A stretch of DNA of 64,000 nt from Clostridia bacterium. Its GTDB lineage: Bacteria; Bacillota; Clostridia; Oscillospirales; CAG-272. Positions 1-10,446 of the stretch are shown here, one piece after another; position 1 is the first letter of the stretch; each line of letters opens with the position of its first letter. A model generated the notes under the pieces. The model had not been told where the DNA came from. It saw nothing but the letters and a program-made list of their open reading frames with translations, and did not search any database. The stretch spans positions 111,132 through 175,131 of the forward strand of contig JAFTRA010000017.1 of the NCBI GenBank assembly GCA_017462485.1. The letters are read 5' to 3'. The translations under genes and the position numbers were made by a program.

Positions 1-313
1 GTCTGGTTACCACTACCTCGTCAAATTCCGAATCAAGACGGTGCTCGGGGTCGGAGTTATCGAAAGTAACCGAAACCTCCGCAAATCCCATAGGACGTCT
101 CTCGTCGGTACCGCCGAAAATAACGTCTTCCATCTTCGTTCCTCGAATATTACGGCTCGAAAGCTCACCGAGAACCCAACGCATAGCATCGGAAATGTTG
201 GACTTACCGCTTCCGTTAGGTCCGACTATAACCGTCGCTCCGCGCTCGAACGTTAAAACCGTTCTGTTCGGGAATGACTTAAAACCGTGTAACTCAAGTG
301 ATTTTAAATACAT
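1..313 (-). CDS. smc: Chromosome segregation ATPase SMC, N-terminal part (cut by window edge)
   Basis: About 104 codons of the SMC N-terminus; the rest lies beyond position 1. The protein begins [14 protein letters not shown], the usual SMC opening, and has the Walker A motif GPNGSGKSN at residues 31-39, followed by the Q-loop region (WVLGE). SMC dimers with ScpA and ScpB organise and segregate chromosomes; scpA and scpB are also in this window at 14.4-16.1 kb. The ATG at 311-313 was chosen because AGGAAAC lies directly before it. The start overlaps the end of the upstream radical SAM gene by about 20 bases, suggesting translational coupling. Identification is firm; only the length is unknown. 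Confidence 0.96.
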   Translation of the reverse strand, partial: MYLKSLELHGFKSFPNRTVLTFERGATVIVGPNGSGKSNISDAMRWVLGELSSRNIRGTKMEDVIFGGTDERRPMGFAEVSVTFDNSDPEHRLDSEFDEVVVTR

Positions 314-1343
314 TTTGTTTCCTTTCTTCCGCTTTTAGAAACACGTCGTATGGAATAATCTCGTCCTTTTCAACAACCTTTAAGGTTTTGATTCCGTGCT
401 CCTGAAGAAGTCGAATTTTGTTCTTTTTATGCTGACCGATAACCCTTGAAGTATGACCCTTTGCCACGTTCAAGATTAAATCGGAATAATTTTCTTTATT
501 TGAATCGGCAAGTAGTTTTACAATCCTACCGTAATAATACTCGCTCTCAACAAGCTCCCCGATAGCGGCGTGATTCGGACCTGCATAGTACGTAGAATCG
601 CTATGCAAATTTTCAGAATCGCAAAGACCGATGCGCAAAACCTTGACACCCGCTTTTATGAAGACCTCGAAAGCCTTTGCCGAGCGCACGACAGCATCGT
701 CGAGCGTAATAGGAACGTATTTTTTGCTTTCAGTCATTTTGCAAAGCTCTGTTCCCCGAAAAACTATCGTTGGATATATTCTCGCCTCATCCGCTCCCAC
801 GGACAAAATAAATTCCGCCGTTGCTACCTCATCATCAATGCTTGCTCCGGGAAGTCCTATCATCATCTGACCGCCAAGCTTAAAATCGTGCGACTTTATT
901 TTGAGGCAAGCCTCACGGGCAGAATCAAAGCCGTGCCCTCGTCTTGATGCCAAAAGAACCTTATCGGATACGCTCTGTATCCCAAGCTCAACGGTAGTGA
1001 CACCGTAGTGCTTAAGTATATCCAGAATCTCGTCGTTTATATAATCGGGACGGGTTGAGCATCTGATTGATGAAATTCTGCCTTGAATTAAATAGCTGTT
1101 TGCTATTTTTAAAAGATTTTCCATCAAATTTATGTCAATTCCCGTAAACGAGCCGCCAAAGAATGCTATTTCAGCATCGGTATCGGAATCAATAGTAGAA
1201 AGCGACGATTCGATAATAGGAATAACGCTTTCTGCTGAAAACTCATTCACTCCCGATATTATTCTTTGATTGCAGAAAACGCAATCGTTCGGGCAGCCTA
1301 AATGCGGAATAAATACCGGTATATTAACGTGCCTTGTCTTCAT
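294..1343 (-). CDS. Radical SAM protein of the Elp3/YhcC-like group
   Basis: A 349-residue protein with the radical SAM cluster motif CPNDCVFC (Cys17, Cys21, Cys24), followed by FFGGSFTGI and a [12 protein letters not shown] segment typical of the barrel. Proteins of this group open S-adenosylmethionine at a 4Fe-4S cluster; the substrate of this branch is not established. In Clostridia it commonly sits between rnc and smc, as here. A longer frame runs upstream into rnc, but the ATG at 1341-1343, just after the rnc stop codon, restores normal spacing and begins the conserved [11 protein letters not shown] segment. Co-transcribed with rnc and smc. Confidence 0.85.
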   Translation of the reverse strand: MKTRHVNIPVFIPHLGCPNDCVFCNQRIISGVNEFSAESVIPIIESSLSTIDSDTDAEIAFFGGSFTGIDINLMENLLKIANSYLIQGRISSIRCSTRPDYINDEILDILKHYGVTTVELGIQSVSDKVLLASRRGHGFDSAREACLKIKSHDFKLGGQMMIGLPGASIDDEVATAEFILSVGADEARIYPTIVFRGTELCKMTESKKYVPITLDDAVVRSAKAFEVFIKAGVKVLRIGLCDSENLHSDSTYYAGPNHAAIGELVESEYYYGRIVKLLADSNKENYSDLILNVAKGHTSRVIGQHKKNKIRLLQEHGIKTLKVVEKDEIIPYDVFLKAEERKQNVFKIT

Positions 1344-1353
1344 CGCTACCGCC

Positions 1354-2070
1354 CTACGTTTTAAAGCCGAAAAGCTCAAGAGCGCGCTTTGCCGCCTGCA
1401 TTTCCGCATCCTTTTTATTGAATGCGCTGCCCTTGCCAACGACGTTGTTGTTAACCTTGGCTATAACCGTAAATTCCTTTTTATGCTCGGGTCCCTTCTC
1501 GGCAATAACCTCATACTCTAAAACAGCTGAGCCGTCCTTTTCAACGAACTGCTGGAGCATCGTTTTGTAATCGGGAGTGCCGACCTGAGAAACGTTTGCG
1601 AATTCATCGGAAAACAAATTAACGATTACTTTTTTGTAATCCTCCGAGCCGCTTACCCTTTTACTGTCTATATATACGGCGGCAATAACCGCTTCAAGCG
1701 CATCCGCCAAAACCTTTGGACGTGTTCTGCAATCGGACTCCTCACCTCTGCCGAGGTGAACATAATCACCGAGCTTTATTTTTCTTGCGATACCGGCAAG
1801 AGTCTTTTCGCATACGAGATGCTGACGTATTCTCGTCAGCTTTCCCTCATCGAGCGACTTATAATTATCGTAAAGATACTCGGAAATAACCATTTCCAAG
1901 ATTGCGTCACCAAGGAACTCAAGTCTCTCGTTGGAAGGAATTGAAAGTCCACGGCTTTTATATTCGTTTGAATAGGAGGAGTGAGTAAGCGCATTTTCTA
2001 TATATTCGGTATTAGAAAATTTATATCCTATAACCTCTGTAAGCGATTCAAAGCTTTTACCTATCGCCAT
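1354..2070 (-). CDS. rnc: Ribonuclease III
   Basis: A 238-residue RNase III, which cuts double-stranded RNA such as rRNA precursors. The signature NERLEFLGDAIL is at residues 47-58 and the second acidic catalytic segment DALEAVIAAVYID follows; the C-terminal third (about 163-236) is a double-stranded-RNA-binding domain ending in KKDAEMQAAKRALELF. Length is normal for the family. It lies 25 bases after plsX. The acyl carrier protein gene acpP that usually separates plsX from rnc in Bacillota is missing here. Confidence 0.97.
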   Translation of the reverse strand: MAIGKSFESLTEVIGYKFSNTEYIENALTHSSYSNEYKSRGLSIPSNERLEFLGDAILEMVISEYLYDNYKSLDEGKLTRIRQHLVCEKTLAGIARKIKLGDYVHLGRGEESDCRTRPKVLADALEAVIAAVYIDSKRVSGSEDYKKVIVNLFSDEFANVSQVGTPDYKTMLQQFVEKDGSAVLEYEVIAEKGPEHKKEFTVIAKVNNNVVGKGSAFNKKDAEMQAAKRALELFGFKT

Positions 2071-2095
2071 TATTCTCCTCCTTCTCTTTTTCTTT

Positions 2096-3133
2096 TTACG
2101 TCTGGTCGTAAAGCTTCTCTACGTCTGCAAGAAGCTTCTTATCGTCATAATCAAGCGCAAAGCTTGCGATATCATCGTTTATACCCGTATTTACAAAGAA
2201 TATAGCCTGACGCACAGCATTCTTTATCGCCTTCGCATCTGAAGAGCCGTGAGCTTTAATTACGGGCTTTGATATACCGAGCAGCGGCGCTCCGCCGTGC
2301 TCAGATGAGTCAAACTGAGTTTTAAGGTCCTTGATTTTCGCCTTCATAGTCAAGGTGGAAGCCATCGTTACAACGTTTGTACGAAGCACGTCCTTGAGAG
2401 TTCCCATAAGAAATTTACCCATACCCTCTACCGATTTCAAGAAGATATTTCCGGTATATCCGTCGCAAACGAGAACGTCGCAGGTATCAAACGGAACCGT
2501 TTTTGCCTCAACGTTTCCAACGAAGTTAAGTCCGCTTTCGGAAAGCATCTGATATGACTCAATCTGCAAAGCGTTACCCTTGTTGTATTCTGTTCCGTTA
2601 TTAAGCTGTCCGATTCGTGGACGCTCTACGTTGTATATCTTTTCCATATACTTCGCGCCCATAAAAGCGAACTGAACGATATTATCCGACGTAACGTTAA
2701 GGTTTGCGCCGGAGTCCATAAGTAATACGGGGCAAGTGAGGGGCAAAATCGAAGCAATCGCCGCTCTGTTTATACCCATAATTCTCTTAACTATAAGAGT
2801 TGCTCCCGTTATCAAAGCGCCTGTATTTCCCGCGCTTACAAAAGCGTCAGCTTCGCCTGCGGCAAGCATTTTAAGTCCGATGCTCATAGAGGATTCACGT
2901 TTTTCGCGAACTACGGCAAGCGCGCGGTCTTCCATATTTATAACGTCGGGAGCGTGACGGATAGTTATACTTCCAAGCTGCAATTCATTCTGAACAACAA
3001 CGTCGGAAATAACGTTTTCGTCACCTACGACTATTATTTCATGCTCTTTATATTCATTAGATGCTTCAATAGCGCCCTTTATAAGCTCAAGTGGTGCATT
3101 ATCACCGCTCATTACGTCAACTATGATTTTCAT
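2096..3133 (-). CDS. plsX: Phosphate acyltransferase PlsX
   Basis: A 345-residue PlsX, which makes acyl-phosphate from acyl-ACP for phospholipid synthesis (the PlsX/PlsY route). It starts [14 protein letters not shown] and contains the family blocks [16 protein letters not shown] and [16 protein letters not shown]. Its start overlaps the trmFO stop codon by four bases (ATGA), so the two are probably translated together. The common neighbours rpmF and acpP are absent on either side. Confidence 0.96.
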   Translation of the reverse strand: MKIIVDVMSGDNAPLELIKGAIEASNEYKEHEIIVVGDENVISDVVVQNELQLGSITIRHAPDVINMEDRALAVVREKRESSMSIGLKMLAAGEADAFVSAGNTGALITGATLIVKRIMGINRAAIASILPLTCPVLLMDSGANLNVTSDNIVQFAFMGAKYMEKIYNVERPRIGQLNNGTEYNKGNALQIESYQMLSESGLNFVGNVEAKTVPFDTCDVLVCDGYTGNIFLKSVEGMGKFLMGTLKDVLRTNVVTMASTLTMKAKIKDLKTQFDSSEHGGAPLLGISKPVIKAHGSSDAKAIKNAVRQAIFFVNTGINDDIASFALDYDDKKLLADVEKLYDQT

Positions 3134-4473
3134 ATATTATTGAAGTCCAGAAAGCTTTGGCTTATAATTTCGAGCGAGCGCTCTGCATAAGCTTCATTTC
3201 TGCACTTTTTTCCTCCTTTAATTTTTTTATCAAACGGAGCTATTATACCAAAATTCGCATTCATAGGCTGGAAATGAGAAGAAACGCCGCCTTCGGAAAC
3301 GTATGCCGCAAGCGCTCCGATTTCAGTCTCCCTCGGGAAGACGATAGACTCCTTTAAAAGAGCCAAACGAGCCGCGTTTATTCCGGCTACGAATCCCGAC
3401 GAGGTGGATTCAACGTACCCCTCAACGCCAGTCATCTGACCTGCGAAGAACAAATTAGGGTATTCCCTCATCGCATAAGTACGGGTAAGCTTACCCGGAG
3501 AATTTATATACGTATTTCTATGCATAACTCCGTATCTGAAAAACTCTGCGTTTTCAAGTCCGGGAATCATTCTGAAAACACGCTTTTGCTCACCAAACGT
3601 GAGGTGAGTTTGAAATCCTACGATATTATACATCGTACCCTCACGGTTTTCACGTCTTAACTGCACTGTGGCAAAAGCATCTTCACCCGTTTTTGGTACA
3701 GGAAGTCCAACAGGCTTCATAGGACCGAATCTCAAGGTGTCATAACCTCTCGACGCCATAACCTCAACGGGCATACAGCCCTCGAATACCGTAAGGTCCT
3801 CTTGAAGCTCACTGTCAAACTGCTTAAGAGGAGCGGTTTCTGCCGTTACGAGCGCTTTATAAAAAGCGTCGTATTCCTCTTTTGTCATAGGGCAATTCAA
3901 ATAATCCTCGGGGTCACCCTTACCGTATCTTGAAGCATAAAACGCTTTCGTCATATCAACCGTCGAGAAGTCAACGATAGGAGCTGCCGCATCAAAGAAG
4001 TGAAGCTCGCCGCCACCCGTTATTTCACTGACTGCTTTTGCCATTGACTCTGACGTTAAGGGACCGGTTGCCACAACGGTAATTACGTCTTTATCTATAC
4101 TTGTAACTTCCTCTTCGTGAACGGTTATAAGAGGATTGCTTTTGATTTTTTCAGTAACGTAACTGCTGAAATCTTCTCTGTTAACGGCAAGGGCGCTTCC
4201 CGCGGGAACTTCGTTTGCGTATGCCGCTTCCATTATAAGCGAGCCCATTTTTGAAAGCTCTTCCTTTAAAAGTCCCACAGCGTTATTCAGCTGATTTGAG
4301 CGTAAGGAATTAGAGCAGACGAGCTCGGCAAAATTGTTACTGTGGTGCGCAGGCGTATGCTTTTTGGGCTTCATCTCATAAAGGTCTACGGCAACACCCA
4401 TTTTCGCAATTTGCCATGCAGCTTCAGAGCCGGCAAGACCCGCGCCTATTACAACTACTTTTTTATCAGTCAT
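3130..4473 (-). CDS. trmFO: Methylenetetrahydrofolate-tRNA-(uracil-5-)-methyltransferase TrmFO
   Basis: A 447-residue flavoprotein that methylates uridine 54 in tRNA (ribothymidine of the T loop) using methylenetetrahydrofolate. The N-terminal FAD-binding motif [10 protein letters not shown] follows the first beta strand, and the family sequences [20 protein letters not shown] and [12 protein letters not shown] are present. The ATG at 4471-4473 was preferred over a TTG one codon earlier; it overlaps the topA stop by one base (TGATG), pointing to coupled translation. The dprA-topA-trmFO order is typical of Bacillota. Confidence 0.96.
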   Translation of the reverse strand: MTDKKVVVIGAGLAGSEAAWQIAKMGVAVDLYEMKPKKHTPAHHSNNFAELVCSNSLRSNQLNNAVGLLKEELSKMGSLIMEAAYANEVPAGSALAVNREDFSSYVTEKIKSNPLITVHEEEVTSIDKDVITVVATGPLTSESMAKAVSEITGGGELHFFDAAAPIVDFSTVDMTKAFYASRYGKGDPEDYLNCPMTKEEYDAFYKALVTAETAPLKQFDSELQEDLTVFEGCMPVEVMASRGYDTLRFGPMKPVGLPVPKTGEDAFATVQLRRENREGTMYNIVGFQTHLTFGEQKRVFRMIPGLENAEFFRYGVMHRNTYINSPGKLTRTYAMREYPNLFFAGQMTGVEGYVESTSSGFVAGINAARLALLKESIVFPRETEIGALAAYVSEGGVSSHFQPMNANFGIIAPFDKKIKGGKKCRNEAYAERSLEIISQSFLDFNNI

Positions 4474-6740
4474 CAATCTTCGTCCATCATTTCTTCATCC
4501 CGACGGTATTCGCATCCGCGCGCCTTGCAAATTACAGCGCCGCGAGTCTTGCGGTAATAAAGCATCTCTCCGCAATCGGGACATTTTTCATTAAGGGGTC
4601 TATCCCACGTGGAGAAATCGCATTCGGGATAGTTATTGCAGCTATAAAACAGAACCTTTTCCTTGGCGTGCTTTCCTATAATACTTCCGCCGCAACGTGG
4701 GCACTCGACTCCTATATCAACAACCTTTTGCTTGGTGAATTTACAGGACGGATAGTTCTTGCACGCAAAGAAGGTTCCGTATCTTCCGTGACGCACAACC
4801 ATATCACCGCCGCAAAGCTCACATTTGAAATCAGCAACCTCAAGTGTCTGCTCCTTGGGCTTCACGGGATTTCCCTCTTTATCAACAGCGATAGTGCTGC
4901 GGCAGGATGGATAATCCGGGCATGCAAGGAATCTTCCGAATCTGCCTGTTTTATATATCATTTTTTTACCGCACTTGGGGCAATCGTAATTGCTTTCCTC
5001 TGCGGGTACCTTCAAGAGAGTTTTTTCACGGTTGTTTTTACTTGCATTTTCAAGCTCTACCGCAAAATTCTCATAGAAACCGCCTATCAGTTTCTCAATC
5101 GTTGTATTTCCGTTTTCTATATCGTCAAGATTGGATTCCATTCCCGCCGTAAACTCGTAGTCAACGATTTCGGGGAAAAATTCCTTCATAAAATCGGTAG
5201 TGATTTCGCCAAGCTTAGTTCCAACCAAATGCTTACCCTCGCGTCTTACGTAGTCGCGTGAGATTATTATGGATATTATCGGTGCATAGGTCGAAGGTCT
5301 GCCTATTCCGTTCTCCTCTAGGAACTTTATCAAGGAAGCCTCGGTATATCTTGCCGGGGGTTCGGTATAGTGCTGCTTCTTGACAATTTCACCGATAGCG
5401 AGCTTTTCTCCCTCCGAAACGGTGGGAAGCTTCGACATATCAAGCTCGTCGTCCTCGGCAGAATCATCGTCGGAATAATCGTAAAGAACCATATATCCCT
5501 GCGATTTTACAGTCTGGCCGCCGGTCTTGAATATATGTGAGGAATTTTCTATTTCAACTGTAACGGTATCTATAACCGCCACTTCCATCTGGCTTGCTAT
5601 AAATCTTTCCCAAATAAGCTTATAAAGCTTGTATTGGTCGAGGGAAAGCATTTTTCTCAGTTTTTTAGGCGTGAATTCAACGTTAGACGGTCTTATCGCC
5701 TCGTGAGCGTCCTGCGCGTTGCTCTTGCTCTTGTAAGAACGGATTTCCTCGGGGAGATATTCTCCGCCGAAGCTCTTCTCGATATACTCTCTTGCGTGCA
5801 GAGTGGCGGTTTCCGAGATTCTCGTAGAGTCCGTACGCATATAGGTTATAAGACCCTGAACACCACCGAACTCGTGACCGATATTAAGACCGTCGTAAAG
5901 CTCTTGAGCAATCTTCATCGTCTTATGAGACTGGAATCCAAGCTTCTTTGAAGCCTCCTGCTGAAGAGTCGAGGTAGTAAAGGGTGGAGCCGGAAGCTTT
6001 TGCTTTTCAATATGCTTTACCGAAGCTACCTTGAATTGACCGTTGGATACGAGCTTTTCTATTTCTGCGGCATCCTTCTCCGATTCAAGCTTAACTTTAC
6101 CGTTTTTATTACCAAAGTAATGAGCGTTAATTACCTCACCGTTGCTTTGCACAAGAGCGGCATCGACAGTCCAATACTCCTTAGGAACAAACTGCGAAAT
6201 CTCTTTTTCTCTTTCGGTGATTATTCTCGCTGCAACCGACTGAACTCTTCCGCCCGAAAGACCGCTTCCGACGTTCTTCCAAAGAACCTCGCTCAAATTA
6301 AATCCAACGAGCCTGTCAAGAATTCTTCTGGCCTGCTGCGAATTTACAAGGTCCATATTTATGCATCTCGGAGCTTTTATCGCTTCCTTTACAACGCTCT
6401 TTGTGATTTCGTTAAAGGTAACTCGGCACGCCTTGCTTTCGGGAATACCCAGCTCATTCGCTATATGCCACGCAATCGCCTCTCCCTCGCGGTCAGGGTC
6501 GGTTGCGATAAATATTTTGTTTGCCGATTTGGCTTCTTTTTTTAGTTCTTTTATAACATCGCCCTTGCCTCTTATGTTGATATAATGAGGCTTAAAATTA
6601 TTTTCAACATCTATTCCGAGGCTGCTTTTCGGCAAGTCTCTTATATGACCCTTTGAAGCTATAACCTTATAGTTAGAGCCTAAATAGCCTTTCACTGTAT
6701 TTGCTTTTGCGGGTGATTCCAAAATAACTAAATTTGCCAT
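4473..6740 (-). CDS. topA: DNA topoisomerase I
   Basis: A 755-residue type IA topoisomerase that relaxes negative supercoils. The Toprim domain starts [20 protein letters not shown] and has the acidic [15 protein letters not shown] motif; the catalytic tyrosine lies in [11 protein letters not shown] near residue 300. The C-terminus carries four four-cysteine zinc ribbons (CPKC, CELC, CPRC and CPDC types), a usual arrangement in Clostridia. It lies 31 bases after dprA and overlaps trmFO by one base. Confidence 0.97.
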   Translation of the reverse strand: MANLVILESPAKANTVKGYLGSNYKVIASKGHIRDLPKSSLGIDVENNFKPHYINIRGKGDVIKELKKEAKSANKIFIATDPDREGEAIAWHIANELGIPESKACRVTFNEITKSVVKEAIKAPRCINMDLVNSQQARRILDRLVGFNLSEVLWKNVGSGLSGGRVQSVAARIITEREKEISQFVPKEYWTVDAALVQSNGEVINAHYFGNKNGKVKLESEKDAAEIEKLVSNGQFKVASVKHIEKQKLPAPPFTTSTLQQEASKKLGFQSHKTMKIAQELYDGLNIGHEFGGVQGLITYMRTDSTRISETATLHAREYIEKSFGGEYLPEEIRSYKSKSNAQDAHEAIRPSNVEFTPKKLRKMLSLDQYKLYKLIWERFIASQMEVAVIDTVTVEIENSSHIFKTGGQTVKSQGYMVLYDYSDDDSAEDDELDMSKLPTVSEGEKLAIGEIVKKQHYTEPPARYTEASLIKFLEENGIGRPSTYAPIISIIISRDYVRREGKHLVGTKLGEITTDFMKEFFPEIVDYEFTAGMESNLDDIENGNTTIEKLIGGFYENFAVELENASKNNREKTLLKVPAEESNYDCPKCGKKMIYKTGRFGRFLACPDYPSCRSTIAVDKEGNPVKPKEQTLEVADFKCELCGGDMVVRHGRYGTFFACKNYPSCKFTKQKVVDIGVECPRCGGSIIGKHAKEKVLFYSCNNYPECDFSTWDRPLNEKCPDCGEMLYYRKTRGAVICKARGCEYRRDEEMMDED

Positions 6741-6771
6741 ATATTAAGCGGACAAGCCGCTCCTTTCATTT

Positions 6772-8052
6772 TTAATTGCGCTTAACCTTTTCTCCGGGAA
6801 GCATAGTTACGAATCTTCCCATTTCAAGCTTAAGTAATGCTTTCATAACAAAGGGCATTTTATACCCTAAATCCGTCAGTGATTCTATCGAGCACGCTTC
6901 ACCTTGCGGAATACTTTTATAAAGCTCGACAGTATCCTTATCAAAATTCATATTTTCTATTGAAATTTCGGGAATTACTGTCTCGTTCGGAATGTTTTTT
7001 TCCGAAGAATTATCAGACTCCTGATTTTCGGTATTCTCGTTTTTCGCGCGTTTTTTGTGTGAATAAGAAGAAAAGATATTATCTCCTTGAGCCACGCAAG
7101 AAACTTCAAGCTCAAGAAATACGTCGCTCATTCGTACGTCGAGCTTTTCTTTCAGCTTGAACGGATTTATCTTTCCGGTATATACGAATTCAAGGTCAGA
7201 AATTATATCGTCGGGAGTCGTAATAAGCTTCGCTCCGTTCTTGATTAAAAGATTGGTTACTTCGCTGTTCTTATTATCAACGTTGCCCGGTAAGGCATAT
7301 ACGGTCTTACCGAATTTTTTGGCGTATCTTGCGGTTATTATAGCTCCGCTACGCTCTCTTCCCTCGATAACCACCGTTGATGAGGATATTCCCGCAATCA
7401 GTCTGTTTCTCGTTGGGAAGTTGTATCTCGCAGGCCGTGTTCCCGGCGCATACTCCGTCATAACGCAGCCGTTTTTGACGATTTCTCTGGCAAGCCTTTT
7501 ATGCTGCTCGGGATAGCAAACGTCAATACCGCTTCCAAGAAAGGCGACGTTTACTCCGCCTGCCGAAATTGAGCCCGCGTGAGAAACACCGTCTATGCCG
7601 ATAGCCATACCCGAGACTATTACCGCACCGGCGGTAGCAAGGTCATGACCTATGATAAAAGCATTTTTCCTGCCGTAGTCGGTAAGTCTTCTCGTTCCTA
7701 CCATAGCTACTAGGCACTCGCTGTTAAAATCGGGAAGTACACCTCTGTAATAAAGCAAAACGGGAGGCGTATTTATTTCTCTTAATGAGTTTGGAAACTC
7801 ACTGTCGGAATATTTAAGAATTCCAACGTTCTTTTTCTCGCAAAAGCTATATATATCCTCTGCTCTTTTGAGATTTTTGTCAAGCAAGGCGGGAAGATCC
7901 TTGGATTTTTCTCCAACGCATCTTTTTATATCAAATTCGTCTGCCGCAAATATAGCCTCTGCGGTTTCAAACCTTTCTATAAGCTTGCGAAATGTTTCTT
8001 TCCCGGGCGTAACCGAGAGAGAAAGCCACAGCCAATAAATATTATCCTTCAT
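6772..8052 (-). CDS. dprA: DNA-processing protein DprA/Smf
   Basis: A 426-residue DprA, which loads RecA on single-stranded DNA taken up during transformation. The Rossmann-like core has VGTRRLTDYGRK, SGMAIGIDGVSHAGSI, GSGIDVCYP and NFPTRNRLIAG. A polar Ser/Asn/Glu linker (about residues 325-365) leads to a small C-terminal winged-helix-like domain. The ATG at 8050-8052 follows GAGGGTG; the longer frame would run into the methylase gene. Presence of dprA alone does not show that the host is naturally competent. Confidence 0.93.
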   Translation of the reverse strand: MKDNIYWLWLSLSVTPGKETFRKLIERFETAEAIFAADEFDIKRCVGEKSKDLPALLDKNLKRAEDIYSFCEKKNVGILKYSDSEFPNSLREINTPPVLLYYRGVLPDFNSECLVAMVGTRRLTDYGRKNAFIIGHDLATAGAVIVSGMAIGIDGVSHAGSISAGGVNVAFLGSGIDVCYPEQHKRLAREIVKNGCVMTEYAPGTRPARYNFPTRNRLIAGISSSTVVIEGRERSGAIITARYAKKFGKTVYALPGNVDNKNSEVTNLLIKNGAKLITTPDDIISDLEFVYTGKINPFKLKEKLDVRMSDVFLELEVSCVAQGDNIFSSYSHKKRAKNENTENQESDNSSEKNIPNETVIPEISIENMNFDKDTVELYKSIPQGEACSIESLTDLGYKMPFVMKALLKLEMGRFVTMLPGEKVKRN

Positions 8053-8062
8053 AAAACACCCT

Positions 8063-8899
8063 CTAGATGATTTTGCTTTGTTCCCACATAAAGATTGCCG
8101 CGGCAACCGATGCGTTAAGCGATTCGGTTTTTGAAGAGATGGGAATATATATTCCGCCGTCCGACGCTTCCGAAATATCCCTCGGAACGCCGTGTCCCTC
8201 GTTGCCTATAATAACAGCGTCCCACTTGGTAATATTTATCTCACCAAGCGGCTTTGCCGTCTCGGAAAGCTCAGCGGAATAAACGCGTCTGCCATTTGAG
8301 CGCATAGCTTCGATGTATTTTTTCAAATCCGAAACTCTTGTCACTTTAACGCGAAAAAGACTTCCCATTGCTCCCCTGACCGTTTTGGGATTATATATAT
8401 CCGCGCAGTCGCTGCTCAGAACAATGTGCTCAACTCCGAAAGCAACGGCGCTTCTTATAGCAGAGCCGAGATTTCCCGGATCTCTGACAGAGCATAATAC
8501 GATGGACCTGCCACACGCATTTTTTGAAAACTCTTCCTTATATATTATATCCATTTGACGGAAAAAGTCAAGATGTTTTATTACACTTATTACGCCTTGG
8601 GGCGCATTTTCGGTAGAAATTTTCGAAAAAACACCGTCTGCTACTACCTGAACCTCCGAGTCATCGCCTTTTCCATCTCGCACGAGCTCCTTAAGCTTTG
8701 GTAAAATTCTATCGGCTTTCGCTTCATTTACGAAAATTTTTGCAACCGGAAGACCCGCAGAAAGCGCCTCGTACGTCAGCTTCTCGCCCTCGGCAAGAAA
8801 CATTTTTTCACAATCTCTTCCCTTTTTGTCTTTAAGCGAAGCCGCCCATTTAACCGTCGCATTATTTCTGCTGGTTATTATTTCATCTATAAATTTCAC
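8063..8899 (-). CDS. SpoU-family RNA 2'-O-methyltransferase
   Basis: A 278-residue SPOUT methyltransferase of the TrmH/SpoU type that likely methylates a ribose in 23S rRNA or tRNA; the exact target cannot be told. The three motifs are visible: GNLGSAIRSAVAFGV, IIGNEGHGVPRDISEASDG and ISSKTESLNASVAAAIFMWE. An N-terminal substrate-binding domain (ITSRNNATVKWAASLKDKKG) is typical of the rRNA enzymes. A GTG at 8897-8899 was chosen as start because GGAGGG stands seven bases before it and homology begins there. It follows rplT, as in many Clostridia. Confidence 0.88.
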   Translation of the reverse strand: MKFIDEIITSRNNATVKWAASLKDKKGRDCEKMFLAEGEKLTYEALSAGLPVAKIFVNEAKADRILPKLKELVRDGKGDDSEVQVVADGVFSKISTENAPQGVISVIKHLDFFRQMDIIYKEEFSKNACGRSIVLCSVRDPGNLGSAIRSAVAFGVEHIVLSSDCADIYNPKTVRGAMGSLFRVKVTRVSDLKKYIEAMRSNGRRVYSAELSETAKPLGEINITKWDAVIIGNEGHGVPRDISEASDGGIYIPISSKTESLNASVAAAIFMWEQSKII

Positions 8900-8960
8900 G
8901 TTTCCCTCCAAGATAAAAATCCCGGTCGGCCACAAACGACACAACCGGGAATTTATGCTA

Positions 8961-9314
8961 TTAAAGAGCTGCCTTAGCCTTCTCGCAAATTGCAGCGAAT
9001 GCTTCCTTATCGGAAACTGCGATTTCAGCGAGCATCTTACGGTTGAGGTCGATACCTGCAACCTTAAGACCGTGCATAAGTGTGGAATAATTCATACCGC
9101 AAACCTTAGCCTGCGCGGAAATTCTTGTAATCCAAAGAGAACGGAAGTCTCTCTTCTTCATCTTACGGCCTGCGAAAGCATAGTTACCGCTCTTGAGAAC
9201 GGCCTGCTTAGCCATCTTGAAATGCTTGGACTTTGCACCCCAGTAACCCTTGGCTGCCTTGAGGATGCTCTTTCTTCTCTTGCGCGTCATCATCGCGCCC
9301 TTAATTCTTGCCAT
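8961..9314 (-). CDS. rplT: 50S ribosomal protein L20
   Basis: A 117-residue L20, an early-assembly 23S rRNA binder and, in Bacillota, the repressor of its own operon. The sequence [28 protein letters not shown] and the block [16 protein letters not shown] are canonical. Third gene of infC-rpmI-rplT; the leader at 10,135-10,282 probably supplies its regulatory binding site. Confidence 0.98.
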   Translation of the reverse strand: MARIKGAMMTRKRRKSILKAAKGYWGAKSKHFKMAKQAVLKSGNYAFAGRKMKKRDFRSLWITRISAQAKVCGMNYSTLMHGLKVAGIDLNRKMLAEIAVSDKEAFAAICEKAKAAL

Positions 9315-9350
9315 TTTATATGTTCCTCCAAATTTTCTTCGATTGCCTTA

Positions 9351-9545
9351 TCACTTATTGATAAGAGTTCTGTAAGTGGGTGCGAAGCTCTCGCTGAGTA
9401 TAGCGCCCTTACGAAGGCCTCTCTTACGCTTAGCAGTCTTGAGACCGAGCTTATGACGATGATTGTTATGAGACATCTTTACCTTGCCGCTACCTGTGAG
9501 AGAAAATCTCTTGGAAGATGCCTTATGTGTTTTGATCTTTCCCAT
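9351..9545 (-). CDS. rpmI: 50S ribosomal protein L35
   Basis: A 64-residue basic protein starting MGKIKTHKASSKRFSLTGSGKVKM, the L35 pattern. It sits between infC and rplT in the universal operon order. Ribosome site AAGGAGAT lies just upstream. Confidence 0.97.
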   Translation of the reverse strand: MGKIKTHKASSKRFSLTGSGKVKMSHNNHRHKLGLKTAKRKRGLRKGAILSESFAPTYRTLINK

Positions 9546-9590
9546 TTTAATATCTCCTTTTCGTTGGGTAATACCCTTTTATTAACTTAA

Positions 9591-10130
9591 TTACTTCTTT
9601 TCGGGTTTTGCCGGAGCTAAAACAATAGACATAAATCTACCGTCAAGCACGGGCTTCTTCTCGGCAACGCCTACTCCTTTAAGCGCTTCCTCGAATTTAG
9701 CTATGACTTCTCTACCAAGCTCCATATGAGACATTTCTCTTCCTCTAAAGCGAACAACAGCCTTTACCTTGTTGCCCTCACCGAGAAACTTTTTAGCCTG
9801 GTTAACTCTGGTATCCAAATCGTGCTGCTCAATACGGCAGGAAAGCTGAACTTCCTTAACCTTAACGATTACCTGCTTCTTTTTGGCTTCCTTCTCTCTC
9901 TTGTCACGCTCAAAGCAGAACTTTCCGTAATCAATAGCTCTGCATACGGGGGGAGCTGCGTTGGGAGCGATAAGCACGAGATCTACGCCGTTATTTTCAG
10001 CATAGGCAAGCGCATCAGCAATTTTCATAATACCAACCTGCTCGTTTGCAGGACCGAGTACTCTGACCTCGGGATACTTTATCTCCTCGTTAATAGGGAG
10101 ATTCTTTTCGTCTTTGGTGCTAATAGCCAT
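9591..10130 (-). CDS. infC: Translation initiation factor IF-3
   Basis: A 179-residue IF-3, which keeps 30S subunits free and checks start-codon pairing. N-domain: INEEIKYPEVRVLGPANEQVGIM; C-domain: KVKEVQLSCRIEQHDLDTRVNQAKKFL and VRFRGREMSH. The ATG at 10,128-10,130 follows CGGAGGTAT; an in-frame start farther up would add unrelated residues from the leader. First gene of the operon. Confidence 0.97.
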   Translation of the reverse strand: MAISTKDEKNLPINEEIKYPEVRVLGPANEQVGIMKIADALAYAENNGVDLVLIAPNAAPPVCRAIDYGKFCFERDKREKEAKKKQVIVKVKEVQLSCRIEQHDLDTRVNQAKKFLGEGNKVKAVVRFRGREMSHMELGREVIAKFEEALKGVGVAEKKPVLDGRFMSIVLAPAKPEKK

Positions 10131-10134
10131 ATAC

Positions 10135-10282
10135 CTCCGAAAAAATAAAAAATGCATACAGAAATCTCCGTACGCACACAAACAAAGCTCAGACTGCGAG
10201 CTTTTTAAGTATTAACCATACGCACTCATGTGGTAAGGTGAGAACGGAAATTCTGCTTTATTTTTGTTAGCATTTCGCTACG
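10135..10282 (-). promoter_or_regulatory. Probable L20-type autoregulatory leader of infC-rpmI-rplT
   Basis: About 150 bases of leader separate the promoter from infC. Read leftward it holds CTCACCTTAC and GGTTAATAC-like segments that resemble the L20-binding mimic of 23S rRNA found before infC in Bacillota. It then has a stem (AAAGCTC/GAGCTTT, about 10,184-10,203) followed by a T-rich stretch, which could act as an attenuator. Assignment rests on position and partial motif recall, not on a covariance-model search. Confidence 0.55.
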
Positions 10283-10288
10283 TGCGTT

Positions 10289-10317
10289 ATTATACCACCA
10301 TTTTCGCTGTTTGTCAA
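10289..10317 (-). promoter_or_regulatory. Consensus promoter of the infC-rpmI-rplT operon
   Basis: Read leftward: TTGACA (10,312-10,317), 17 bases, TATAAT (10,289-10,294). Both hexamers match the vegetative sigma consensus exactly. It lies just outside the leader and is the only clear promoter seen for the long leftward run down to smc. Confidence 0.85.
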
Positions 10318-10412
10318 TAGCTTTTTTGAATTTTTTTGAAATTCGACTTTTTTTATTGCTTTTTCTCTGTTTTTAACCATTTTAACGAAATAAAATTGTT
10401 GAATATTCCATC

Positions 10413-10441
10413 TTTACATTTCGTGAGGCTTGTTGTATAAT
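10413..10441 (+). promoter_or_regulatory. Promoter of the unassigned RNA before lon
   Basis: TTTACA (10,413-10,418), 17 bases, TATAAT (10,436-10,441), on the plus strand. No start codon with a ribosome site follows closely; instead a hairpin-rich stretch ends in a terminator-like structure about 130 bases on. Confidence 0.7.
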
Positions 10442-10446
10442 GTTAT

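Noticed and set aside
4416-5261. A 281-codon plus-strand open frame inside topA
   Set aside because: It is antisense to clear topA zinc-ribbon coding, has no ribosome site and shows no domain pattern.
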